From: CALDTK01 sp965213735
GTDB taxonomy: Bacteria; Bacteroidota; Bacteroidia; Chitinophagales; Saprospiraceae
Reading direction: 5' to 3'
Length of the DNA: 64,000 bases
NCBI GenBank assembly: GCA_965213735.1
Contig: CBDCAB010000006.1
Location: 1,612,001 to 1,676,000 of the forward strand
The position numbers were made by a program, and so were the translations under genes. Below are positions 17,408 to 26,205 of the stretch, piece by piece. The notes beneath the pieces are model-generated. The model had not been told where the DNA came from and ran no database searches. It worked only from the letters and a program-made list of their open reading frames with translations. How positions within the stretch are numbered: position 1 is the stretch's first letter; every line of letters starts with the position of its first letter.

Positions 17408-18712
17408 ATGGCTACTACTACTACTGCAGTGCAACTCAATAATAGCAAGACGATTCACGGGTGGGCAATGTTCGACTGGGCCAACAGTGCCTATGCACTC
17501 GTTATCACGACAGCCATTTTTCCTGCCTACTACAATGCGCTCAGCGATGAGCCGGTGCGCATATTAGGTGCCAGCATGGGCTTAGAGAGTCTGCTAGCAT
17601 TTGCACTTTCGGCAGCATACTTCGTCTTGGCGGCCGCTTCTCCCCTACTCTCTGGTATAGCGGATGCCAGCGGCAAAAAATTGGCTTTTTTACGTGGATT
17701 TACGCTTGTGGGCAGCTTGGCGTGTATGGGTATGTGGTGGTTTGCAGGTATAGAACAACTGGGCATCGGTACCACACTTTTTATTATTGCGACAATAGGC
17801 TATTCAGGTGCGCTCGTATTCTACAACGCATTTTTACCTGAGATAGCTAGTGAAGATCGCTATGATGCGGTAAGTGCCCGAGGATTTTCGTATGGCTATG
17901 TAGGTTCGGTGCTGCTGTTGCTGGCAAGTTTAGGGATAATTCTTAATCCGCAGTGGGTGGGGCTCGATCCTGCTGCGGCAGGTACTGCTACGCGGCTTTC
18001 ATTTGTTGCGGTAGGGTTGTGGTGGTTTGGATTCGGTCAGTTTGCTTTTACGCGATTGCCGAAGGATGCGAAGGTGCCGATGGCAGCGGGGTGGCTCAAG
18101 CGCGGTTATCAGGAAATTGCCGCTACCTGGAAGGCTGCCCGTGCACAACCAGCATTGATACGATTTTTGACAGCTTTCTTCTTCTACTCTGCTGGAGTGC
18201 AGACGGTGCTATTTCTGGCGAGCACTTTTGCGGGGGTGGCACTCGGATTTGAGACGACGGAGTTAATCATTGTTGTCTTAGTATTACAGATTGTCGCGAT
18301 AGGTGGTGCTTGGTTATTTGCTAAATTAAGTGCTCGCATAGGAAATATCAATACGCTGGTATGTGCGCTCGTGATTTGGACGGCGATTTGCCTGCTCGCT
18401 TATTTTGTGACTGATAAGCCTGCTTTTTATGCCATAGCTGCATTGGTAGGTTTGGTGATGGGAGGCATTCAAAGCATGAGTCGAAGCACCTACTCCAAGC
18501 TAATTCCAGATGATACTACTGAGAATACGAGTTATTTTAGTTTTTACGATCTCTTAGAAAAATTAGCTATAGTAACGGGTACGCTGGTATTTGGTCTGAT
18601 TGGCACGACACCTGGAGGCATGCGGCTGAGTATGCTGGCGTTGACGGTCTTTTTCTTGGTGGGGATGGGCTTGTTGTGGACGGTTAAGGGGAGGGTTGGA
18701 GGGGAGTTTTAG
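17408..18712 (+). CDS. MFS transporter, UMF1/Atg22-like
   Basis: Major facilitator superfamily permease of the UMF1 family, related to the vacuolar amino-acid effluxer Atg22. 434 residues with about 12 hydrophobic helices. The opening KTIHGWAMFDWANSAYALV is the family signature; PLLSGIADASGKKLAFL after helix 2-3 is the MFS A-like motif; GGIQSMSRSTYSKLIPD lies in the second half. Substrate unknown. The coding sequence ends in a G/T-rich tail, and the 140-bp repeat array starts right after the stop codon. Confidence 0.92.
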   Translation: MATTTTAVQLNNSKTIHGWAMFDWANSAYALVITTAIFPAYYNALSDEPVRILGASMGLESLLAFALSAAYFVLAAASPLLSGIADASGKKLAFLRGFTLVGSLACMGMWWFAGIEQLGIGTTLFIIATIGYSGALVFYNAFLPEIASEDRYDAVSARGFSYGYVGSVLLLLASLGIILNPQWVGLDPAAAGTATRLSFVAVGLWWFGFGQFAFTRLPKDAKVPMAAGWLKRGYQEIAATWKAARAQPALIRFLTAFFFYSAGVQTVLFLASTFAGVALGFETTELIIVVLVLQIVAIGGAWLFAKLSARIGNINTLVCALVIWTAICLLAYFVTDKPAFYAIAALVGLVMGGIQSMSRSTYSKLIPDDTTENTSYFSFYDLLEKLAIVTGTLVFGLIGTTPGGMRLSMLALTVFFLVGMGLLWTVKGRVGGEF

Positions 18713-18718
18713 GGGGCG

Positions 18719-19152
18719 GTTTCGCTGTTTTTGGCTTCGCTGTTTTTTTAGCTGCGCTTGTTTTCTGGGCTTCGCCTGTTTTTTGGCTTCGCCGTTTTTG
18801 CTGTGCGAGGGGCTGTTCTTGGGGATTGTATCGCAAGGTTCGCAAAGGGTATCGCAAGGGTCGCAAAGGGGGGGCTTCGCTGTTTTTTTAGCTGCGCTTG
18901 TTTTCTGGGCTTCGCCTGTTTTTTGGCTTCGCCGTTTTTGCTGTTGGGGGGGCTGTTCTTGGGTATTGGTATCGCAAGGGTCGCAAAGGGTATCGCAAGG
19001 GTCGCAAAGGGGGGCTTCGCTGTTTTTTTAGCTGCGCTTGTTTTTCTGGCTTCGCCTGTTTTTTGGCTTCGCCGTTTTTGCTGTTGGGGGGGCTGTGCTT
19101 GAATGTTGGTATCGCAAAGGTCGCAAAGGGTATCGCAAGGGTCGCAAAGGGG
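18719..19152 (+). repeat. Tandem 140-bp repeat array 2
   Basis: Three units of exactly 140 bp (18733-18872, 18873-19012, 19013-19152) plus a short lead-in. Each unit contains GGCTTCGC blocks separated by T6-T7 runs, then a G-rich stretch and a doubled TATCGCAAGGGTCGCAAAGG. Same family as array 1 (2046-2544), in inverse orientation on the chromosome but in the same orientation relative to the gene it follows. Frames through it (peptides like FWLRRFCC) are artefacts of the repeat. Confidence 0.92.
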
Positions 19153-19158
19153 GGCTTG

Positions 19159-19182
19159 CCTGACCACAATATTGTGGTCAGG
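19159..19182. repeat. 24-bp perfect palindrome
   Basis: CCTGACCACAAT followed by its exact reverse complement, with no loop. It sits at the junction between the 140-bp array and a GC-rich repeat block. It could be an operator-like site or a scar of element insertion. Confidence 0.8.
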
Positions 19183-19240
19183 TGGGTGCTGCCAACTCCA
19201 TCCGCAGCAGGCAAAGAGCACACCGTCGGAATCTGGTTCA

Positions 19241-19325
19241 GCGCCGCAGGCAAACCGCCGGAGGCAACCCGCCGCAGGCATTCTCCGCGCCGCAGGCAAA
19301 CCGCCGGAGGCAACCCGCCGCAGGC
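19241..19325. repeat. 39-bp GC-rich direct repeat, two copies
   Basis: A 39-base unit starting GCGCCGCAGGCAAACCGCCG lies at 19241-19279 and again at 19287-19325, built from GCCGCAGGC and CCGCCGGAGGC words. Related words occur at 55165-55265. The second copy reaches the stop codon of the neighbouring SDR-like gene. Confidence 0.85.
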
Positions 19326-20122
19326 TACCCCCCCCCATAAAAATCCCCCCGCCGTGGATGCTCAACATCAACCACATTCTGTACCGCTGGTCCCGACCAA
19401 AATGGCTGATTCAACAACGCGACGATTTTGTCAATCACCCGCTCGCGGCTAACCAGATTAATTGGGTCATCAGGACGAGGAATAGCTCTTCCCGCAAACC
19501 ACTGCCGAGGATCACGGTCGCCACCATACAAGCCTCCTAGCCGAAGTATGCGGTGTGGTCGCTGACTTTGCGTTTGGACCAGCGACTCCGCGAGCAACAG
19601 CATTGCCTGCCTTAAAACTGGATTGGGAATCGCCGGAAGTGTATCCTCAGCTAGTGCTAAGCCGTGGTCGCGACCGTAGACACCTATCGAACTGCACATG
19701 ATGATCCGACCCGCAGCTTGCTGGCGCCTATAGGCCATCACCGCACTCAAAATAGCACCCGTATAGCTGCTGGCAACGCTGTTGAATTCGCTCGCAGCTA
19801 CCTCACCACGCTCAATAGCAGCGGCCAATTTTCGTGCACCCCTCGGAGGAAGTGTCAACACCAGCTGCTGCGCCGACCAAAGTTCAGCTTCGGAGGAAGA
19901 TGCTGGCGCGTCTGACAGGTCGTGTTTTGCGAAAGCGGAACTAGGAAAATCCACCAGCGGCAACTGCAATAGACTCGCGTGGATACCCTGCCGCTGCAAC
20001 TCCGGCAATTTGGAAGCTGTCGTGGTGGTGCCATACACCCGGTAGCCCTGCAAGAGCAAAGCCTGAGCCAGCGGAAGGCCCAACCATCCACATCCTACAA
20101 CCGCAACCGAGCCCTTATCCAC
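19325..20122 (-). CDS. NAD(P)-binding SDR/epimerase-like protein, C-terminus possibly truncated
   Basis: Extended short-chain dehydrogenase/epimerase relative (YeeZ-like). 265 residues. VAVVGCGWLGLPLA near residue 7 is the dinucleotide-binding loop; IIMCSSIGVYGRDHG near 148 holds the Ser and Tyr of the expected active site; RILRLGGLYGGDRDPRQWFAGR near 200 is typical of the subgroup. The end HPRRGDFYGGG is abrupt: relatives usually continue past HPxRxxFY for 15-20 residues. A run of nine G precedes the TAG, and the GC-rich direct repeat starts there, so the 3' end may have been cut or frameshifted. Substrate unknown. Confidence 0.8.
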   Translation of the reverse strand: MDKGSVAVVGCGWLGLPLAQALLLQGYRVYGTTTTASKLPELQRQGIHASLLQLPLVDFPSSAFAKHDLSDAPASSSEAELWSAQQLVLTLPPRGARKLAAAIERGEVAASEFNSVASSYTGAILSAVMAYRRQQAAGRIIMCSSIGVYGRDHGLALAEDTLPAIPNPVLRQAMLLLAESLVQTQSQRPHRILRLGGLYGGDRDPRQWFAGRAIPRPDDPINLVSRERVIDKIVALLNQPFWSGPAVQNVVDVEHPRRGDFYGGG

Positions 20123-20125
20123 GCG

Positions 20126-21592
20126 CTAGTCGTATTGGTACTCAAAGGCACCACAATCAGGCGCAGCGGCATCACGCGCACGACCCCAAATATCATCATC
20201 AATGCCTGGCAGAGGCTCCGCAAATCCTTGAGCAACACTTAATGTATCCAGCTGAAAGGAATCAAGACCAGGAGCAACAAATAAGCTTTCTCCAAGTGCT
20301 GGAAACAAACAGTCTACACAGCTAGCAGAAAACTCAGGTCGATCAACCGGCACATCAGTAGACCGAAGGATACAGTTGCTTAAAGAGTAGTTTAATAAAT
20401 CCTGCTCGCCAAAGTCGCCAACCGCAAACTCATCATTCAAACTTCCATAGATTATCGAGTTGCGAAATTCCGCATCTAAATTAGCAACAATGAATACCTC
20501 TCGTGTAAGGTCGAATCCTGTCGTCATAGCGACCGCCGGATTGCGCCCATTGTAGTTGACCATGGTAGAATAATCAACTCGGTAGCGACCGCCCTTGATG
20601 GCTTGAAGCGCCCCACCCCCATTCGAGTGTAAGAGTACATTGCTCATGTCGACATTAGCCTGATAACCGACTATGCCTGCACTCGAAGTATAGCTTATCT
20701 CTGAATGATCGATACTGAGCGTACTCATCGAATCAGCAAATACTCCGACAATACCGTTGCGGATGCGCGCGTGACTTATTCGATTAGGTCCTGTTCCCGG
20801 ACCAAGCCGGATACCAGAATACTGACCTCCGGCATCAGCAAAGCGCTCCTCGAGCCTATCTGTTGCAATAAGTACAGGCTCTTCAGCTGATCCTTCAATG
20901 AGCAAACGACCGGTACCTTGCACGATTATAAGCCCATCGTTAAAAGCTGCTTCATCAAAAAGATCAGGATTGCGCACTAAACCACCGTGAACGTACAAAC
21001 GCGTACCCGGTGGTAGCCTCAGTGTACACTCATCAATGATTAGCGACCCATACAAAACATAAGGTTTGGGATCATCAAAAATCTCTTCACCAAAATTACA
21101 CGTAAGAACTCCGAAATTTGCTCGTTGCCGATCAGTTGGCAGATAAATAGCGTTTTGGCCGAAAGCCTCGAGCTTAACAACTTGCTCGACATCAGAAGCT
21201 TCTACTATCACCTCTCCTTCAAAGATAAAAGGACTTACGGAGAGATCAGCATCAGGATCGACAGTGACTTCGACAAAGACATAGATACTGTCATCGGGTG
21301 GCAGGAAGATATCGCGAATGTCATCACCGGCTAAACCGTCTACATTTATCCGAAACTTACCTCCCGCATCATTACTAACGCGCACGCTATTGATACTCAC
21401 CGGATCACTGTAAGGATTAAATATTTTAAAGGAGCGGGTAGCGGAGCCAACCTCTGTAAATACGGTATCAAAGCGAACAGTATCTTGACTAAAGTTAAGT
21501 TCTAGTCCCGGTCCAGACTTAAACTCCTCTTCCAGCGTACAGGCGTGCACCGCGAGGGCGCAAGTGAGCAGAGAGATCAGCAAACGAATCAT
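20126..21592 (-). CDS. Right-handed beta-helix lipoprotein
   Basis: Predicted outer-membrane or surface lipoprotein, 488 residues. Signal peptide with lipobox ALAVHAC (Cys 18), then a region of Ig-like/DUF1573-like character (VRFDTVFTEVGSATRSFKIFNPYSDPVSI, about 40-130) and a parallel beta-helix from about 150 to 430 (repeating strands such as RISHARIRNGIVGVFADS, MSTLSIDHSEISYTSSAGIVGY). The end AAAPDCGAFEYQ is a motif common to bacterial beta-helix proteins (GAFEY). No catalytic residues recognised; the family is widespread in Bacteroidota without a known function. Three base pairs separate its stop from the SDR-like gene's start. Confidence 0.85.
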   Translation of the reverse strand: MIRLLISLLTCALAVHACTLEEEFKSGPGLELNFSQDTVRFDTVFTEVGSATRSFKIFNPYSDPVSINSVRVSNDAGGKFRINVDGLAGDDIRDIFLPPDDSIYVFVEVTVDPDADLSVSPFIFEGEVIVEASDVEQVVKLEAFGQNAIYLPTDRQRANFGVLTCNFGEEIFDDPKPYVLYGSLIIDECTLRLPPGTRLYVHGGLVRNPDLFDEAAFNDGLIIVQGTGRLLIEGSAEEPVLIATDRLEERFADAGGQYSGIRLGPGTGPNRISHARIRNGIVGVFADSMSTLSIDHSEISYTSSAGIVGYQANVDMSNVLLHSNGGGALQAIKGGRYRVDYSTMVNYNGRNPAVAMTTGFDLTREVFIVANLDAEFRNSIIYGSLNDEFAVGDFGEQDLLNYSLSNCILRSTDVPVDRPEFSASCVDCLFPALGESLFVAPGLDSFQLDTLSVAQGFAEPLPGIDDDIWGRARDAAAPDCGAFEYQYD

Positions 21593-21643
21593 AGGCGTGG
21601 CGAAGGAACGAGCTTTTGCGCGGCTAGCGTGCCCCGCAGGTGG

Positions 21644-22366
21644 ATGAAGAAGCGCGTACCTTGCAGCAGCCGCACTCCCCGCACCTTGACTGTTGATGTA
21701 ATCATTCCTGCTTTTAACGAAGAAGGCGCTGTAGGGCGTGTAGTAGCCGAGGTGCCGAAGGAGCTAGTACGACATATATGGGTATGCGACAATGCCTCAA
21801 CCGATGCCACAGCTCAGGTTGCTGCAGCAGCTGGAGCGCGCGTGGTGTCAGCTCCCGCCAAAGGCTATGGCAATGCTTGTTTGGCAGGACTTGCCGCACT
21901 TGCTGCTGATCCTCCGGATGTGGTTGCCTTTCTCGATGGAGATTTAAGCGACTACCCACAGCAGCTGCCACTGGTGCTTGCCCCGCTCCAAACAGGGAAA
22001 GTCGATTTGGTGATCGGCAGCAGAGCACTAGGCCAGCGTGAAGCCGGAGCCATGCTCCCCCACCAAATCTTTGGCAACTGGCTAGCAACTTCGCTCATTC
22101 GGGCGCTGTGGAAGACGCATTTTACTGACCTTGGACCCTTCCGAGCCGTGACTTATGCTGCACTTCAACGCATCGACATGCAGGATCGTGACTTTGGTTG
22201 GACGGTAGAAATGCAGGTCAAGGCAGCCAAACTAGGTTTGCAGACCGTAGAAGTACCAGTAGACTACCGCAATCGCGCTGCTGGTGCAAGTAAGGTCTCA
22301 GGCAGCCTCAAAAACAGCTACCTGGCCGGTCAGAAAATACTGTGGACCATCTTCTCGAATCTTTAA
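21644..22366 (+). CDS. Polyprenyl-phosphate glycosyltransferase family 2 (dolichol-P-mannose synthase-like)
   Basis: GT2 enzyme likely transferring a sugar from a nucleotide donor to a lipid phosphate carrier on the inner face of the membrane. 240 residues from MKKRVP. VDVIIPAFNEEGAVGRVV near residue 17 and VCDNASTDATAQVAAAAGARV near 42 form the nucleotide-binding half; FLDGDLSDYP near 95 is the DxD metal motif; DRDFGWTVEMQVKAAKLGLQTVEVPVDYR near 185 is the catalytic Asp region of the DPM1 group. No C-terminal membrane helices. It overlaps or abuts the next gene, forming a three-gene unit with the membrane glycosyltransferases. Confidence 0.9.
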   Translation: MKKRVPCSSRTPRTLTVDVIIPAFNEEGAVGRVVAEVPKELVRHIWVCDNASTDATAQVAAAAGARVVSAPAKGYGNACLAGLAALAADPPDVVAFLDGDLSDYPQQLPLVLAPLQTGKVDLVIGSRALGQREAGAMLPHQIFGNWLATSLIRALWKTHFTDLGPFRAVTYAALQRIDMQDRDFGWTVEMQVKAAKLGLQTVEVPVDYRNRAAGASKVSGSLKNSYLAGQKILWTIFSNL

Positions 22367-22371
22367 CCGCC

Positions 22372-23916
22372 ATGAGTGCAGCCGACATCTTCTACGGAAT
22401 CGTGCTCGCACTATACCTGGTGGCCCTGATATACGTGACGGTGTATTGTCTCAGTCAGCTTCACCTGCTGTTCGCCTACTTACGTGCGCAGCGGGCGCCT
22501 GCTGCCAGTCCTCCCGCGCAGCTCCCCGTGGTGACGGTGCAGTTGCCGCTGTATAATGAACTCTACGTGGCCGAGCGGATCATCAATACCGTCTGCGCCT
22601 TTGAATATCCGCGGGAGCGCCTGCAAATACAGGTGCTTGATGATTCGACAGATCAGACGGTAGGCATCGTAGCGCGCCGCGTGAGCTACTGGCGTGATAG
22701 AGGCTTCGACATTGAGCACGTGCGTCGCAAACAGCGGCGGGGCTTTAAAGCAGGAGCATTGGCCGATGCGATGCCTGCGGTACGCGGAGAGTTTATCGCG
22801 ATTTTTGATGCTGATTTTGTACCCGCAAAAGATTTTCTCCTGGAGAGTGTGCCGCATTTTCGAGACAGTAAGGTGGGGGTGGTGCAGAGTCGTTGGGACC
22901 ACCTCAATGAAGATTATTCGGTCATTACCCGGCTGCAGGCCTTGCAGCTCAATGTACATTTTACGGTTGAGCAAAGCGGTCGCCGAGCAGCCAATCTCTT
23001 CGCCCAATTCAACGGTACCGCTGGCATCTGGCGCAAGACCTGCATCGAGCAGGCTGGCGGCTGGAAAGCAGACACCCTCACCGAAGATCTCGACCTCAGC
23101 ATTCGCGCGCAGCTACGGGGCTGGGATATCAAGTATCTCGAACACAATTGCGCCCCAGCCGAGCTTCCGGTAGAAATGAACGCATTCAAGTCGCAGCAGC
23201 ACCGTTGGATGAAAGGCGGTGCCGAGACAGCCCGTAAGCTGCTTCCGAGCCTGTGGCGCAACGCCCACCTCAGCCTTCGCAAAAAGCTCCACATCACTAC
23301 GCACTTGCTGGCGAGTTCGATCTTTATGTTTGTATTTATGCTAGGCCTGCTGAGCATTCCGACAGCTTTTGCGGTTGCACATTTCGGTTTACCAAGTTGG
23401 ATGTTTACCGGCTTTTTAATAGCCACATTAGCCGTTGGTGCAGTTTATTACGTTGGTAATGTACAGGCATCGTGGCAGCGCTTACCCTATCCTTTAGCGC
23501 TCGCTAAATTTATCCTGCTTTTTCCGCTTTTTCTTTGCTTGAGTATGGGCCTCAGCCTACATAACAGTATTGCTGTACTTCAGGGGTTCGCAGGAAAGAA
23601 GTCGCCCTTTATTCGCACGCCTAAATTTGCATTGAGCGCAGGTAATGCTGTAGCAAACAATGCCTACTTAAGTCGCAAGCTTGAGTGGACCACTGTTGGT
23701 GAAGGTGTGCTCGCGCTTGTATTTACGGCTGCCTTTGCGTGGGGCATCAGCTCTGGCCACACTTTTTTTGTGCTTTTCCACGCAATGCTCGCTGTGGGAT
23801 ACGCCACCATTTTTATCATCACGCTGCGGCACACCTTCGCACCTGGGTCGCTCCCTCCACCCCGCACACTTCCAGCCGTTTCGACGCCCAAACGCGCGGT
23901 CGCTGTTTCTGCATGA
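22372..23916 (+). CDS. Membrane glycosyltransferase family 2 (cellulose-synthase/ceramide-glucosyltransferase-like)
   Basis: Processive-type or lipid-directed GT2 in the inner membrane. 514 residues from MSAADIF (an ATG at 22342 would overlap the upstream gene). One N-terminal helix, then the catalytic domain with VQLPLYNE, VLDDSTDQT, FDADFVP, TEDLDLSIRAQLRGW and QQHRWMKGG (the D, DxD, TED and QxxRW motifs, all present), then four to five C-terminal helices. QQHRWMKG is typical of the beta-glucosyl/mannosyl transferases related to CsbB-like and glucomannan synthases. Product unknown. Its last codon overlaps the next gene by ATGA. Confidence 0.9.
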   Translation: MSAADIFYGIVLALYLVALIYVTVYCLSQLHLLFAYLRAQRAPAASPPAQLPVVTVQLPLYNELYVAERIINTVCAFEYPRERLQIQVLDDSTDQTVGIVARRVSYWRDRGFDIEHVRRKQRRGFKAGALADAMPAVRGEFIAIFDADFVPAKDFLLESVPHFRDSKVGVVQSRWDHLNEDYSVITRLQALQLNVHFTVEQSGRRAANLFAQFNGTAGIWRKTCIEQAGGWKADTLTEDLDLSIRAQLRGWDIKYLEHNCAPAELPVEMNAFKSQQHRWMKGGAETARKLLPSLWRNAHLSLRKKLHITTHLLASSIFMFVFMLGLLSIPTAFAVAHFGLPSWMFTGFLIATLAVGAVYYVGNVQASWQRLPYPLALAKFILLFPLFLCLSMGLSLHNSIAVLQGFAGKKSPFIRTPKFALSAGNAVANNAYLSRKLEWTTVGEGVLALVFTAAFAWGISSGHTFFVLFHAMLAVGYATIFIITLRHTFAPGSLPPPRTLPAVSTPKRAVAVSA

Positions 23917-25295
23917 CCTGGCGCAGCGGCACCGGCTTGTTCGTGCTTGCAGGGGCTACAGTTGTGTTGTTGTTGACGCCGCGCAGTTCGGTGGAGGTGC
24001 TTTTAGCCGCTGTAGCTGCCACTGCGCTCGGCTGCTGGCTGGCTCGAGATGCGCCGCTGCAAGTTGTGCTCGGCCTGGGCATAGCGCTACGGCTGCTGGC
24101 GGTGCTGGTGTGGCCAAATTTGAGTGAAGATTTTTATCGTTTCCTCTGGGATGGACAGCTCTGGCTAGCCGGCTACCACCCACTTGATTTCGTGCCGGAG
24201 CAGGCGCCGGCGGATTTCCAGAATGATAACGCGGCCTTGCTCACGCAACTCAATAGCGCTCAGTACTTTACCGTCTACCCGCCCCTGTCGCAGCTGATAT
24301 TTATCGTCAGTGCAGCTTTCGCCAAAACCACCTTTAGCGGCGTGCTGGTGCTCAAATCGCTGTTGATGTTAGCAGACTTGGGGGTGCTGTGGCTGCTCTA
24401 CCTGCTCGACACTTCAGCTCGCAAACGAGGGCTGGCTTTTTACGCGCTGTGCCCGCTGGTGATACTGGAAGTTTGCGGCAATGGCCACTTCGAATCGCTT
24501 GCCTTACTCGGCGTTCTTCTCGCAGTTTATGCTTTCGCAAAACTCGCGGTGAACCCTCGCTCCCGCTGGCTCCCGTGGCTGGCGGGTTTCGGCCTGGGCA
24601 TGGGCATACTTGCCAAACTCGTCCCGGCAATCGCTGGTCCGGCGGTGCTACTGGCCTTCTGGTTTTCCCGCAAAGAACATAGCAGGAGGTGGTTCAGCAG
24701 CCTAGCATTTCTTACGAGCACAAGCATAGTATTGATCATTGGGTTTGGCTGCTTATTTAGTGGAGCCGACACAACAGGTTTTGGCGAAAGCCTCGACTTA
24801 TACTTCCGCACTTTTGAATTTAACGGCAGCCTCTACACCCTTGCCTCGACGCTGGGTACTTGGTACAAAGGGTATAATTGGATTGCAACTGTCGGACCTG
24901 TACTTGGGCTACTTGCGCTGAGCATCATTATTATTCTTGCGCTTGCTCAACGGCGGCTTCGTTGGTCGCTCGAAGAAACCTTATTATGGAGTTTTACAGC
25001 ATATCTCGTCTGTGCCACTACCGTGCATCCTTGGTATTTTATTTATCTAGTTGGCTTAGGCACACTTACATCTTACCGTTGGCCATATCTGCTGAGTTTT
25101 ACCGCATTTCTTAGCTATTTAGCTTACGCCAAAACCCCTATCGAAGTACCAACCTTGGCGCTCCTACTCGAGTATTTGCCGGTCGCTGCTCTGGCCGCCT
25201 ACGAAGTGCTAAGGAAAAATCCCAACGCAGCTAATCCACCAGCGCAGCAGCCGCAAACAAGAGGTATTCTAGAAAAAACAGCCCCCACAGGCTAA
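23913..25295 (+). CDS. GT-C type polyprenol-phosphate-sugar-dependent transferase (mannosyltransferase-like)
   Basis: Multispanning glycosyltransferase that probably uses the lipid-phosphate sugar made by the GT2 enzyme two genes upstream. 460 residues from the ATG at 23913, which overlaps the upstream stop by four bases (ATGA). About 12 hydrophobic helices; the first extracytoplasmic loop carries NLSEDFYRFLWDGQLWLAGYHP, with the acidic pair and WDG/G-x-P pattern of DUF2029/alpha-1,6-mannosyltransferase-like GT-C proteins. Holds two exact copies of the 14-base word in opposite orientation and one one-mismatch copy (25122). Converges with the UbiA gene, overlapping its 3' end by about 65 bp. 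Confidence 0.85.
   Translation: MTWRSGTGLFVLAGATVVLLLTPRSSVEVLLAAVAATALGCWLARDAPLQVVLGLGIALRLLAVLVWPNLSEDFYRFLWDGQLWLAGYHPLDFVPEQAPADFQNDNAALLTQLNSAQYFTVYPPLSQLIFIVSAAFAKTTFSGVLVLKSLLMLADLGVLWLLYLLDTSARKRGLAFYALCPLVILEVCGNGHFESLALLGVLLAVYAFAKLAVNPRSRWLPWLAGFGLGMGILAKLVPAIAGPAVLLAFWFSRKEHSRRWFSSLAFLTSTSIVLIIGFGCLFSGADTTGFGESLDLYFRTFEFNGSLYTLASTLGTWYKGYNWIATVGPVLGLLALSIIIILALAQRRLRWSLEETLLWSFTAYLVCATTVHPWYFIYLVGLGTLTSYRWPYLLSFTAFLSYLAYAKTPIEVPTLALLLEYLPVAALAAYEVLRKNPNAANPPAQQPQTRGILEKTAPTG
24315..24328 (+). repeat. 14-base repeated word, exact copy
   Basis: GCTTTCGCCAAAAC in the GT-C gene, in sense (read as AFAKT). Confidence 0.8.
24778..24791 (-). repeat. 14-base repeated word, exact copy, inverted
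   Basis: GTTTTGGCGAAAGC in the GT-C gene (read as GFGES), opposite to most other copies. Confidence 0.8.
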
Positions 25296-26205
25296 GGTAG
25301 AAACCCCTAATAGAGCGCTGCTGGTCAAGGTCTACCCGCTTCAGCGAAACGAGGAATATCGCCAGCACCAGCAACTGCCCAAAGCTTAACCAATTGCTAC
25401 TCACCTGCCGCATGGGGAGCATATGCGGTGCAGCCGCGGCCACCAGCAGACACAGCACCAAAACTCCTGCACCGTAATGCAAAACCTTCCTTCGGCCAAG
25501 CCGCACCGTGAGCGTTTGTACTCCGTGAGCTGCATCGCCGGCCGAATCGGGCAAATCCTTAAACCAGGCGATTGCAATGCTGAAGGCAAACATGATAAAT
25601 GTGAGCAGCCAAACCGGGGCGGGCAAATCGCGCAGATCAGCCTGCCAACGGGCTACATGTGCAAACAGCAGGAGGTTGACGATCAGACTACGCACGGCGA
25701 TGATGCAGAATGCTGCCCAAAAGTTGTAGCGCTTTAGCCGAAAGGGCGGCAGAGAATACGCCGTGCCAAGTGCTAGCGAGAGACCGACTGTCCACCATAG
25801 CCACTGCGATGCTGCCATAGCTGTGGCAAGCAAACTCACCAGCACTGCCAGCCCAATCACTACCCAGCCTGTGCGCACCGACCATGCCCCGGCAGCGAGC
25901 GGCAAGTAAGGTTTGTTGATGCGGTCGAGCGGTATATCTGTCAGTTGGTTGAGGCCGACGATATAAATATTGGCGCCAATGCAGGCTAGCCAAGCGAGAA
26001 GTAAGCATGGAAGGTTGATTGCCCCTACTCCTGCCCCACCGTCAGCATTGGCAAAGGTTTGGCTGGCTGGGAATATGCCTATGGCCATCGCCCACAGTGC
26101 TACGAGGCTGAGGCTGGTGCCGATGATGGTGTGCGGGCGGGAGAAGCGCCACAGCTGAGTGGGCCAGCCTGCTGTAGGTAGCTGAGCAGTGGGAGCAGCA
26201 TTCAC
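25231..26205 (-). CDS. Homogentisate phytyltransferase-like UbiA prenyltransferase
   Basis: Membrane aromatic prenyltransferase. 324 residues from a GTG at 26205, which overlaps the upstream methyltransferase stop (GTGA), indicating coupling; longer starts add a Cys/Arg-rich leader inside that gene. Motif 1 is NQLTDIPLDRINKPYLPLA (residues 86-104) and motif 2 KDLPDSAGDAAHGVQTLTVRLG (216-237). NQxxDxxxDxxNKPYLPLA with KDxPDxxGDxxxxxxTLxVRLG is the pattern of the plant VTE2/cyanobacterial Slr1736 homogentisate phytyl- and solanesyltransferase group, not of MenA or UbiA. About eight helices. Expected reaction: homogentisate plus phytyl or geranylgeranyl diphosphate to a methyl-prenyl-benzoquinol. 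Last gene of the operon. Confidence 0.85.
   Translation of the reverse strand: MNAAPTAQLPTAGWPTQLWRFSRPHTIIGTSLSLVALWAMAIGIFPASQTFANADGGAGVGAINLPCLLLAWLACIGANIYIVGLNQLTDIPLDRINKPYLPLAAGAWSVRTGWVVIGLAVLVSLLATAMAASQWLWWTVGLSLALGTAYSLPPFRLKRYNFWAAFCIIAVRSLIVNLLLFAHVARWQADLRDLPAPVWLLTFIMFAFSIAIAWFKDLPDSAGDAAHGVQTLTVRLGRRKVLHYGAGVLVLCLLVAAAAPHMLPMRQVSSNWLSFGQLLVLAIFLVSLKRVDLDQQRSIRGFYLSLWGLFFLEYLLFAAAALVD

Noticed and set aside
18719..19152. Possible CRISPR array
   Set aside because: The units are 140 bp with conserved sequence throughout and no unique spacers; no cas genes in the window.
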